Below, piece after piece: positions 1 through 5,537 of a DNA stretch of 7,093 bases (within the stretch, counting starts at the first letter, position 1; each line of letters starts with the position of its first letter). A program made the position numbers and the translations under genes. Below the pieces are notes generated by a model, which searched no databases, was not told where the DNA came from, and saw nothing but the letters and a program-made list of their open reading frames with translations. The stretch is from an uncultured Bacteroides sp. (GTDB lineage: Bacteria > Bacteroidota > Bacteroidia > Bacteroidales > Bacteroidaceae), in the NCBI GenBank assembly GCA_959606905.1, contig CAUHML010000160.1, positions 1 to 7,093 of the forward strand, in the 5' to 3' direction.

Positions 1-42
1 AAACTATATAACCTTATAGGATTTCCTTCTTTCATTTCAGGC

Positions 43-90
43 TTATAAAGTGCTTGCAAAACAGCTTACCTTTGCTGTCATATTGTCCAT
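43..90 (-). pseudogene. Possible truncated start of a SAM-dependent methyltransferase
   Basis: Directly after the HTH regulator on the same strand, a G-rich stretch resembling a ribosome binding site (GAGGGGG) precedes an ATG that opens a 15-codon reading frame, MDNMTAKVSCFASTL, ending in TAA. From memory of the family, the opening MxxMTAKVSCFA matches the N-terminus of leucine-carboxyl-methyltransferase-like class I methyltransferases of Clostridia, which normally continue with an ARAYHxKN-type segment. Here that continuation is absent. The downstream bases up to the window edge stay open in another frame but give no sequence I recognise. It could be the stub left by a deletion or frameshift, or simply a chance short ORF. 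Confidence 0.3.
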
Positions 91-106
91 TCCAATCCCC
101 CTCGTA

Positions 107-778
107 TTACCCAAATAGTATTTTTGCAGCAGACTCTAACTGTCTTCTTTCCTCAGTATCATCATATCCGTTCCTTCGGTCATCAATCCCTTTCACTACA
201 TCCAGATAAAACAGTCCACTCCGATTGCAGTATAAATAGATTTTCTTCACACCATTCATTTTAAATCTCGCCTCTGCATTGCCCTGTGGATACAGCTTTA
301 CCATCTGTATCCTGTCTGCAGAAACAGCCGCAATAAACGAAATATAATGCTGCTTTGTCATATCGTGCTCAATCTGCACATAATATTCATCTTCCACCTG
401 TTCTACGAAGATTTTATGATGTTCGTCTGTCTCCTCAGCTTCTTCCTGCTGTAGCTGCAATCCATGACACTGAATTACTGTTTCTCCCATGCTGTGAACA
501 ATATTTCCACACACCGGACACACATAGAAATGTGAACGCAGCATATTGGATGATACATTGGAATTAACTATTGTATTACCGGAAATAAGCTCTGTCACCG
601 ACACCGATAATGCATTGGCAATGGATTCTAATAGTGTGATATCCGGATATCCTTTCGCTGTTTCCCATTTGGAAATTGTCTTTGCACTGACTGACAACTT
701 ATCTGCCAGTTGCTGTTGTGTCATGTTTTTTTCCTCACGCAGTCTCTTTATAACTGCACCTGTTACATACTGATTCAT
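107..778 (-). CDS. HTH (XRE) regulator with C-terminal desulfoferrodoxin/superoxide-reductase-like domain
   Basis: A 223-residue protein. Residues about 9-66 form an XRE/Cro-type DNA-binding helix-turn-helix (TQQQLADKLSVSAKTISKWE). After a linker, a CPxCG pair (Cys87, Cys90) and a later Cys104-His resemble the rubredoxin-like centre of desulfoferrodoxin, normally CxxC plus CC, so one Cys is changed. Residues about 118-196 resemble the superoxide reductase fold. His120/121, the HDM His138 (usually HPM), the HYI His144 and the YCN Cys184 sit where the iron ligands belong, but the last ligand (usual CNLHG) is Ser187 (CNRSG). The protein is therefore probably a cytoplasmic, metal- or redox-responsive transcription factor rather than an active reductase; this is inference. 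The start was chosen at 778 because the upstream in-frame ATG (791-793) lies inside the GGAGGT ribosome binding site. The acetyltransferase gene lies 81 bases upstream on the same strand. Confidence 0.82.
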   Translation of the reverse strand: MNQYVTGAVIKRLREEKNMTQQQLADKLSVSAKTISKWETAKGYPDITLLESIANALSVSVTELISGNTIVNSNVSSNMLRSHFYVCPVCGNIVHSMGETVIQCHGLQLQQEEAEETDEHHKIFVEQVEDEYYVQIEHDMTKQHYISFIAAVSADRIQMVKLYPQGNAEARFKMNGVKKIYLYCNRSGLFYLDVVKGIDDRRNGYDDTEERRQLESAAKILFG

Positions 779-785
779 GTTCGTT

Positions 786-791
786 ACCTCC
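786..791 (-). promoter_or_regulatory. Ribosome binding site that fixes the HTH regulator start
   Basis: The minus-strand sequence GGAGGT lies 7 bases before the ATG at 778-776. The alternative ATG at 793-791 overlaps this site and has no comparable site of its own, so the shorter protein is favoured. Confidence 0.8.
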
Positions 792-823
792 ATGACACCA
801 TTCTATTTCAGCGTATGAATATC

Positions 824-844
824 CTCAACCTACGGAGAGTAGAG
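824..844 (-). promoter_or_regulatory. Imperfect dyad upstream of the HTH regulator, possible operator
   Basis: On the minus strand, CTCTAC and GTTGAG are separated by nine bases. They form an imperfect inverted repeat (5 of 6 arm positions pair) in the gap between the acetyltransferase stop and the regulator start. The arm sequence resembles MerR-type operators, which lie inside the promoter spacer. No convincing -10 or -35 pair is visible, so this is only a candidate control site. Confidence 0.25.
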
Positions 845-859
845 TTCGAATTTGCTCAT

Positions 860-1615
860 TTATTTTTCCATCCCATCCAGAAGCTTTATAAATCTTTTAT
901 CATTCATCTGCTCATTCGTGACATATTCTCCGTTATAAAACAATGCATAGGTTGTAACCGGTGTCGGAGCATTCTGCGCTTCTTCTTTCGTTTCCAGTCT
1001 GATTGCCTGAAACGGAACCTCTCTTTCCTTGGCAACTTCAAGAAGCATCGGAACATATTTTGCATTAAACGGACATTGATCGGTATAGTACAATACATAG
1101 CCTTCCTGCTCAATGTGTGGATGCTTCGCACACTCCTTAAATTCAGGCTTAGCCGCATCCAAAGAAAAAGGCAGATACCAGAGCTGAATACCATTATCTG
1201 CTTCATCACAGACTGTAAAGTCCTTATATTTCAGGAACTTCGGGTCTGCCAGAAAAGGCTTTTTCTTGGCGGCTGACAGGATACAGATTCCCTTTTTCCC
1301 CTTTGCTTTGCTGTCTTCTATACAGGCATTCAGTAAATCAGTCGAATAACCATTGCCTTTGAAAGAACCAGCCACCCACAAACAGTCAATATACATATAA
1401 CCCTCTGCCATGATTGGATTCCATGCATTTTCTGCCGGAATATACTCGATAAAGCATTTTCCACGCTCTATACTCTTGAGAAATACCAATCCATCATCAA
1501 ATCGCTCTTTCAGCCAGTTTTTCTTTGATATTACCTGTATATCCCTGTTGCTTGAAATCGCACAGCAGATATGCTCTTTTTCAATATTTTCTTTCGTCAC
1601 TCTTATATATTTCAT
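860..1615 (-). CDS. GNAT acetyltransferase with C-terminal YoaP/thioredoxin-like domain
   Basis: A 251-residue cytoplasmic protein of the YoaP type. Residues about 1-150 look like a GNAT N-acetyltransferase: strand DCLWVAGSFKGNGYSTDLL ends in the acetyl-CoA pyrophosphate-binding loop (residues 84-91, KGNGYS in place of the usual RxxGxG/A), and helix and strand elements follow. Residues about 172-250 form a thioredoxin-like part with YYTDQCPF (a single Cys181, so no CxxC disulphide pair). It ends in the YoaP module (VPFQAIRL, then PTPVTTYALFYNGEYVT). The substrate is unknown. Length and domain order agree with the family, and nothing looks broken. The ATG is preceded by AAGGAG at 1623-1628 with a 7-base gap. 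The HTH regulator follows 81 bases after the stop on the same strand and could be co-transcribed, since no terminator is seen between them. Confidence 0.82.
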   Translation of the reverse strand: MKYIRVTKENIEKEHICCAISSNRDIQVISKKNWLKERFDDGLVFLKSIERGKCFIEYIPAENAWNPIMAEGYMYIDCLWVAGSFKGNGYSTDLLNACIEDSKAKGKKGICILSAAKKKPFLADPKFLKYKDFTVCDEADNGIQLWYLPFSLDAAKPEFKECAKHPHIEQEGYVLYYTDQCPFNAKYVPMLLEVAKEREVPFQAIRLETKEEAQNAPTPVTTYALFYNGEYVTNEQMNDKRFIKLLDGMEK

Positions 1616-1646
1616 GAATTTTCTCCTTATTCTTAAAGTTTAAATA

Positions 1647-1691
1647 GGCGTTTGCAAAACGCCACAAGCCGCATAAATACGGCATTTTTTT
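1647..1691. terminator. Two tandem hairpins followed by a T-run, left side of IS remnant
   Basis: GGCGTTT and AAACGCC (1647-1663) form a perfect 7-bp hairpin with a 3-base loop. Five bases later GCCG and CGGC (1668-1683) form a second, weaker hairpin followed by seven T (1685-1691). The second hairpin plus T-run looks like a weak plus-strand intrinsic terminator. It lies just outside the transposase promoter, so it may shield the element from outside transcription. Confidence 0.4.
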
Positions 1692-1723
1692 GCTACTAAA
1701 ATCAAAAATCTCCTCTCGGTTTG

Positions 1724-1732
1724 TGATATAAT
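1724..1732 (+). promoter_or_regulatory. Extended -10 promoter of the transposase
   Basis: TGATATAAT contains a perfect TATAAT (1727-1732) with a TG one base upstream, the extended -10 form that can work without a good -35. No recognisable -35 lies at the proper distance. The position, 42 bases before the transposase ATG, suits it. Confidence 0.55.
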
Positions 1733-1773
1733 GGAGTTGCTAAAAACCAATTAACCACGCCCCGAAATGAGAC

Positions 1774-2481
1774 ATGTCTATGATACCACAAAAACAACTC
1801 TCTTTGGCAGATATTTTTGAAGATTGTAAAGATATTTATGAATCTGACAAACCTCAGTTCCTTACTCTGCTCGAAAATCACATTGACCTTGATAAAATTA
1901 TTCCGACTTCTTTTTACAAGCATTACTACGCATCCACTGGCAGAAATCGTAAATATCCTTTGAATGCAATGCTTTGGGCTTTGATTATTCAACGCCTCTT
2001 TTCTATTCCAACAGATTCGCTCCTGTTAATCTTCCTTCACTATTCCAGACACCTGAGGGAATTCTGCGGCTTTACTAAAGTTCCTGACGCTTCAAAAATC
2101 ACTCGTTTTAAACAGGATTTTTTAATGGACTTACAATCAGTTTTTGATAATCTCGTAGATATCACGGAACCAATCTGCCAGGACATTGATGGTAATCTCG
2201 CCTCTATGCTTTTATTTGATACTTCAGGAATTGAAGCATACCCCGGTGTGGAGCGTGGCTCACAAGAATGGGATGACACTTACAAAATCCGAGTAAATGT
2301 TGAAAAATCAATCAACCACTTTAAAGACAGTTTTTGTGTCGCTAATCGAAAAACAACGAACGAAAAAACACTTCATGCGGATTTACTTCTTGCTGGTATA
2401 TCACAGTTATTAACTGTAGTTGTTGCCGACGAAATCCATCAACGACAATACATCAGAAGTCTAAAGTCTTTCATAGCCTAG
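1774..2481 (+). pseudogene. Transposase with an internal in-frame deletion (DUF772 plus DDE C-terminus)
   Basis: The reading frame has 235 residues; intact transposases of this type are roughly 400-550 residues long. Residues about 45-100 match the DUF772 N-terminal domain (RNRKYPLNAMLWALIIQRLF, then HLREFCGF), and LLFDTSG (Asp149) is the first catalytic DDE aspartate. After GIEAYP (about residue 157, near base 2242) the sequence jumps directly to the C-terminal part. That part contains DDTYKIRVNVEKSINHFK, whose Glu177 probably corresponds to the DDE glutamate, and EKTLHADLLLAGISQLLTV. The second catalytic aspartate and the rest of the catalytic core are gone, yet the frame is intact, so the product cannot catalyse transposition. 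The start follows the promoter at 1724-1732, with only a weak ribosome binding site. Confidence 0.78.
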
Positions 2482-2557
2482 GACTTACCAACTTCATAAA
2501 GCCAGAGGCTTATTAAAGTGCGCCTAAAATGTTCTGTTATCCACTTTTCATTCCAGG

Positions 2558-2627
2558 ATTCGTGCAAGGCACGAATGCATCCCTGTTTAAATTCAAGATT
2601 GCGAACGAGCTTAGCGAGTTTCGCAAT
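2558..2627. repeat. Pair of hairpins downstream of the transposase
   Basis: ATTCGTGC and GCACGAAT (2558-2576) form a perfect 8-bp stem with a 3-base loop. ATTGCGAA and TTCGCAAT (2598-2627) form a perfect 8-bp stem with a 14-base loop. Neither is followed by a clear T-run on the plus strand, so they look more like structural elements of an IS end than like a classical terminator. Confidence 0.5.
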
Positions 2628-2721
2628 TACCTAACACAAAACTTACCAAACACCTCTAGCTAATATAGTAATTATATCATACTGCAACTCTCACCAACAT
2701 CCATAGCATGCTGACCTTGAT

Positions 2722-2761
2722 TGTACATTTTTATTTTCCACTAAATGTACATATTTATTTT
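2722..2761. repeat. Two 16-bp direct repeats at a 24-bp period
   Basis: TGTACATTTTTATTTT (2722-2737) recurs as TGTACATATTTATTTT (2746-2761) with one mismatch. The spacer contains CCACTAAA. Tandem terminal repeats of this build, with TGTACAT and a TTTTCCACT tract, are reminiscent of IS21-family ends, where IstA binds several repeats. No istA or istB coding sequence is seen nearby, so the assignment is tentative. Confidence 0.45.
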
Positions 2762-3108
2762 ATCATTTACAATAATCTCCTTACACTTTTAAGCCCCCTC
2801 GTGGCAAGCTACTCATATCCTATTCATTTTCCTTTTTGTCAGATGCAGGAATTTCATCCGACCTGCCATAAAATTTCTTTCTGTCTATTGCTTTTTAGTG
2901 CACTGTTGTTTAATATATTCCATGTGAGGATTCTGTTTTCATTTTTATCTTAACGAATGGGTCTTTACGCTATATGACTTTAGTCTCTGTAGAATGAATA
3001 TTCAAGTTAAAGGTGAATTTTTATAAAGGAAACAGGCCAATTGCGATAATATAGGAGAAGAAAATGTATGCACGGATATTACCAAAAAAATCTAAAAAAA
3101 TGGCATAA

Positions 3109-3279
3109 AACTTTAAATTCTTACATGAATTATATCAGCTATACCGTTTGATTTTCGAATATCTGGAAGCTTTCTACAATACGAAACGAATTCATAGCCA
3201 TTGTAACTATATGTCACCAAATGAATTCGAACGAGTATATGAAAGAACACACACTGAGGCTGAGCTTCTGGCGGGTTAA
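3109..3279 (+). pseudogene. C-terminal remnant of an IS3-family transposase (OrfB)
   Basis: The frame starts after an in-frame TAA at 3106-3108 and runs 56 codons to TAA at 3277-3279. The segment LIFEYLEAFYNTKRIHSHCN followed by YMSPNEFERVYER is the typical C-terminal end of the IS3-family integrase core (FxYIExFYNxxRxHSxLxYxSPxEFE). The DDE aspartates and most of the core are missing, and the first residues (NFKFLHELYQ) no longer match well, so the 5' side is degraded. It has no start codon of its own that would make sense. Ordered after it are a hairpin (3276-3304) and a possible IS end near 3323. Confidence 0.7.
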
Positions 3280-3304
3280 AATGGGGAAAAATTTCTCATT
3301 TTAA
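3276..3304. repeat. Hairpin at the end of the IS3 transposase remnant
   Basis: TTAAAATG at 3276-3283 pairs with CATTTTAA at 3297-3304, and the inner bases extend this to about 13 bp including two G-U pairs, with a 3-base loop. The transposase stop codon lies inside the left arm. It may act as terminator or as part of the IS right end. The following TGTACTAAATCTTGACA ends in CA, as IS3-type termini do. Confidence 0.45.
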
Positions 3305-3323
3305 CTTGTACTAAATCTTGACA

Positions 3324-3493
3324 TAGAACCAGACGGACAAAGCACCTTTTCCTCGGACAGAATATCCGCGATCTGATACACGCCCTTGCCGTCATTGACC
3401 ATGCGGAAGATGCGGCGCACAACGGCGGCAGCTTCCTCGTCGATAATCCAGCGTTGCTTGTTCTCCGGTCTTTCAGATACCCGTAGATGGGAT
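3324..3493 (-). pseudogene. Fragment of a large serine recombinase, frameshifted
   Basis: Read on the minus strand, HPIYGYLKD (about 3493-3467) continues after a one-base loss (a C missing near 3466-3468) as PENKQRWIIDEEAAAVVRRI, then FRMVNDGKGVYQIADILSEE and KVLCPS. This is the Recombinase domain (PF07508) of large serine recombinases such as those of Tn4451/Tn1549-type elements. The catalytic serine N-terminal domain and the C-terminal coiled-coil part are absent. The upstream side ends where the lgt homology begins on the other strand. The downstream side ends at or near the putative IS3 terminus around 3323. The codons look richer in G+C than the flanking DNA to the left. Confidence 0.75.
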
Positions 3494-4106
3494 GATTCCC
3501 GTGTGTATTCTCTGTGCCAGAGCATACTATGTGCTTTTTGAGTGGGAGCAGTACAAGGATAACCTTCTCTCCGTTTTTCAAATCAATAAGGGCGGGCTTG
3601 CCATTTATGGAGGCATCCTCGGCGGTGTTGCTGTTGTACTGATTTACTGCAAGGTCAAAGAACTTTCCTTCTGGTCGCTTGCAGATACGCTGATTTCCAG
3701 CCTTGTTCTTGGACAAGCCATCGGACGTTGGGGGAATTTTGTGAATCAGGAGACTTACGGAAATCTGATCACAAATCTAGATCTCCAATTCTTTCCGTAT
3801 GATGTTTACATAGAGGAACTCGGGCAGTGGCATCAGGCGACGTTCTTCTACGAATCTGCACTGAATACACTGCTGCTGATTGTCATGCTGATCTCCTATC
3901 CGCATTTCAGAAAAAAGGATATCTGCTTCCGTTTTACATGATTGGCTATGGCGTGATACGCTGCTTTGTAGAGGGACTTCGTACTGACAGTCTCTATCTG
4001 ATGCCAAGAGTCCGCGTGTCGCAGGTGTTGTCTGGCTGGCTGCCTGATTCTATTGGGTGTTTTACTTGTAGGTATTATTCGCAGAAGGAGGGATATACAG
4101 GCATGA
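3490..4106 (+). pseudogene. lgt: lgt, prolipoprotein diacylglyceryl transferase, 5'-truncated and twice frameshifted
   Basis: Lgt is a membrane enzyme that transfers diacylglycerol to the lipobox cysteine of prelipoproteins. The homology starts at about IPVCILCARAYYVLFEW, so the first 70-80 residues of the usual 250-280 are missing. GGLAIYGGILGG and the signature GRWGNFVNQE are intact, followed by WHQATFFYES. After AGA AAA AAG at 3909-3917 the frame must change, because GYLLPFYMIGYGVIRCFVEG and LRTDSLYLMPRVRVSQVL are encoded in another frame; the six-A run at 3911-3916 is probably one base short. Between about 4032 and 4047 the frame returns, giving LAGCLILLGVLLVGIIRRRR, then DIQA and TGA at 4104-4106. 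The stop overlaps the next ATG (ATGA). The conserved Arg and Glu residues remain, but loss of the N-terminus makes it inactive unless sequencing errors explain the shifts. No ribosome binding site precedes the ATG at 3492. Confidence 0.8.
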
Positions 4107-4678
4107 AACTAATTTGCTCTTTATTTATCACATTCTTAAAAATCGGTGCGTTCACCTTTGGCGGCGGATACGCTATGATTGCGCTGCTTGAAAATGAGTT
4201 CGTTGAAAAGAAAAAATGGCTTGAAAAAAGCGAGTTTCTGGACATGGTTGCGGTAGCCGAATCCACGCCAGGACCAGTCGCCATCAACAGTGCGACTTAC
4301 ATTGGTTACAAAATTGCAGGATTTGCGGGTGCAACCATGTCCACACTTGCTGTCTGCATTCCATCTTTCTTTGTAATTTATGGTATCTCGCTGTTCTTTG
4401 ATCAGTTTCTCAGTTTGCGCTGGGTTTCCTGCGCATTCAGCGGGATTCAGGTATGTGTGATCTATCTGATCCTTACCGCAGGACTGAAAATGCTTAAAAG
4501 TATTGACAAAAACACACTAAACTTGACGCTTCTCACGTTGGTCATGGCTTCCATGCTCTGTTGCTCGATCACAGCAGTTTCGTTTTCCTCTGTGTTTTAC
4601 ATCCTGATCTGCGGCGCGGTCGGGCTTGTTGTTTTCTTTCTGCGAAAAATCCGGAAAGGAGATGGGAAAACGTCATGA
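4103..4678 (+). CDS. Chromate-transporter-family protein, first subunit
   Basis: A 191-residue integral membrane protein of the CHR (ChrA) family, the short single-domain type encoded in pairs. The family signature is present: GAFTFGGGYAMIALLE (residues 15-30, around FGGG) and VAVAESTPGPVAINSATYIG (49-68). Several hydrophobic segments follow up to residue 180, and the tail is basic (RKIRKGDGKTS). Characterised members export chromate by using its similarity to sulfate, but the substrate of paired short CHR proteins in anaerobes is often unknown. The start ATG (4103) overlaps the lgt stop and has AAGGAGG at 4085-4091, about 11 bases away. The same frame is open back to 3827, but that stretch is out-of-phase lgt sequence, so the longer version was not used. 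The stop TGA overlaps the ATG of the second subunit. Confidence 0.88.
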   Translation: MKLICSLFITFLKIGAFTFGGGYAMIALLENEFVEKKKWLEKSEFLDMVAVAESTPGPVAINSATYIGYKIAGFAGATMSTLAVCIPSFFVIYGISLFFDQFLSLRWVSCAFSGIQVCVIYLILTAGLKMLKSIDKNTLNLTLLTLVMASMLCCSITAVSFSSVFYILICGAVGLVVFFLRKIRKGDGKTS

Positions 4679-5241
4679 TATATCTGCGTCTCTTTCTGAA
4701 CTTTTTGATGATCGGTGCCTTGTCTTTCGGCGGCGGCTATGGAATGGTTTCGCTGGTACGCGAAAGGGTGCTTTCCAACGGCTGGCTGACAGAGAACGAG
4801 TTTCTGAATTTTATTGCCGTATCTGAATCCACACCGGGATCCCTTGCCGTGAATATGGCAACCTTTATCGGCTCAACACAGGGCGGAATCCTCGGTTCAT
4901 TTGTTGCAACGCTGGGCGTGGTGTTGCCGTCATTTTTGATTATTCTCTTAATTGCATCCGCACTAAAGAATCTGATGAAATATGCACCCGTCAACGCCTT
5001 TTTATCGGGAGTTCGTCCGTGCGTTGTAGCGATGATCCTTGCGACCGCGCTCAGCATGGCGCTGTCTACGCTGTTTGGCCTCACAGATTTACAGGCCGGA
5101 TTTGCGCCCGATTTGCGCTCTATCGCAGTATTTGCCATGCTCGGAGCAACACATCTGATTTGTAAAATAATCAGAAAAACAGCTCCATCGCCAATTCTGA
5201 TGATCCTGTTTTCAGCAGGCCTCGGAATCTTGTTTTGGTGA
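4675..5241 (+). CDS. Chromate-transporter-family protein, second subunit
   Basis: A 188-residue membrane protein homologous to its upstream neighbour. MIGALSFGGGYGMVSLVRE (residues 12-30) and FIAVSESTPGSLAVNMATFI (46-65) are the same two CHR signature motifs; the second Pro of TPGP is Ser56 here. About five to six hydrophobic segments follow, and the chain ends in ILFW. Paired short CHR proteins of Firmicutes (such as B. subtilis YwrA/YwrB) are thought to form one heteromeric transporter equal to the two halves of a long ChrA. The ATG shares ATGA with the first subunit's stop, and AAGGAG at 4656-4661 lies 13 bases upstream, so translation is coupled. An in-frame ATG at 4561 was not used because it would lie deep inside the upstream gene. 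Confidence 0.88.
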   Translation: MIYLRLFLNFLMIGALSFGGGYGMVSLVRERVLSNGWLTENEFLNFIAVSESTPGSLAVNMATFIGSTQGGILGSFVATLGVVLPSFLIILLIASALKNLMKYAPVNAFLSGVRPCVVAMILATALSMALSTLFGLTDLQAGFAPDLRSIAVFAMLGATHLICKIIRKTAPSPILMILFSAGLGILFW

Positions 5242-5411
5242 ATATTCTAGCATGGCGATTGAATTTATTTCCAACTTCAATAGCAATTCCTGCTGAACCG
5301 CGCTTATTTCATTGCGTATAATTTCGAGCGACATCACCCTTCATTCATGATGCCGCTCCGCGCTTCAACCATACCATTCTGCCACAAATGAGCTGACCCA
5401 TCGTTGTAATA
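5242..5411. other. Gap after the chr pair, no gene seen
   Basis: The bases after the second chr gene hold no recognisable coding sequence on either strand. The only structure near the stop is a weak ATTGAA/TTCAAT inverted repeat (5258-5281) without a T-run, so no convincing terminator for the operon is visible. Confidence 0.5.
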
Positions 5412-5451
5412 GGGGATGTGAAAAAACTCGATTGAGTTTTTTCGCATCTCC
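5412..5451 (-). terminator. 18-bp hairpin beyond the transposase remnant
   Basis: The arms 5412-5429 and 5434-5451 pair over all 18 positions (two as G-U) around the loop GATT. A six-A tract faces a six-T tract in the upper stem. On the plus strand ATTTTTG follows. The structure can serve as a bidirectional terminator and stands where the end of the minus-strand insertion sequence would be expected, 86 bases past the transposase stop. Confidence 0.5.
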
Positions 5452-5537
5452 ATTTTTGTACCTGTTGTGTATAAATGACTGAAATCATGCGCAAAGAAAG
5501 CGCTCTTCCCCTACCACATAGAAATTCTTTTTTGAAT

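Larger units (their letters stand above)
1647..2627 (+). mobile_element. Internally deleted insertion sequence (DUF772/IS1182-like)
   Basis: The block contains a transposase promoter, a transposase with its middle missing, and strong hairpins on both flanks. I could not find terminal inverted repeats or a target-site duplication, so the limits given are the outermost hairpins rather than true ends. The IS family is inferred from the transposase alone. Confidence 0.4.
2482..3108. other. AT-rich stretch without a recognisable gene
   Basis: This 627-base stretch holds a small AAGCC/GGCTT hairpin (2499-2511), the hairpins at 2558-2627 and the TGTACAT direct repeats at 2722-2761. The 9-mer ACTTACCAA occurs twice, at about 2483 and 2641, flanking the hairpins. 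The plus-strand frame from 2708 to 2953 has a composition like translated AT-rich DNA and no ribosome binding site. The rest shows no protein similarity I recognise on either strand. It reads as the remains of insertion-sequence ends. Confidence 0.6.

Noticed and set aside
710..1276. 188-codon plus-strand open frame
   Set aside because: It lies antisense to the HTH and acetyltransferase genes, both of which have clear domains and ribosome binding sites.
2708..2953. 81-codon plus-strand open frame starting MLTLIVHF
   Set aside because: Composition is that of translated AT-rich DNA. There is no ribosome binding site and no recognisable motif, and it overlaps the TGTACAT repeats.
3064..3108. 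14-codon ORF (MYARILPKKSKKMA) with an AGGAG site upstream
   Set aside because: Too short and lysine-rich from A-runs. It shows no similarity and ends just before the IS3 remnant, so it is probably chance.
3276..3716. 146-codon minus-strand open frame
   Set aside because: Its first half is antisense to lgt, and its second half runs through the recombinase fragment mostly in the wrong frame. Only the short PIYGYLKD part is meaningful, and it was assigned to the recombinase pseudogene.
4561..4677. Longer start for the second chr gene
   Set aside because: It would extend 38 codons into the first chr gene. The start at 4675 has a ribosome binding site and gives the normal family N-terminus.
3827..4678. 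A single 283-residue protein joining an Lgt-like N-terminal part to the first chr protein
   Set aside because: The Lgt C-terminus (LLGVLLVGII to DIQA, TGA) is encoded in another frame up to 4106. The chr gene has its own ribosome binding site and ATG at 4103, so the apparent fusion is a by-product of the lgt frameshifts.
5242..5411. Possible coding remnant on the minus strand containing RGSAGIAIEVGNKFNRHA
   Set aside because: The frame is interrupted by several stops and I could not match it to any family.
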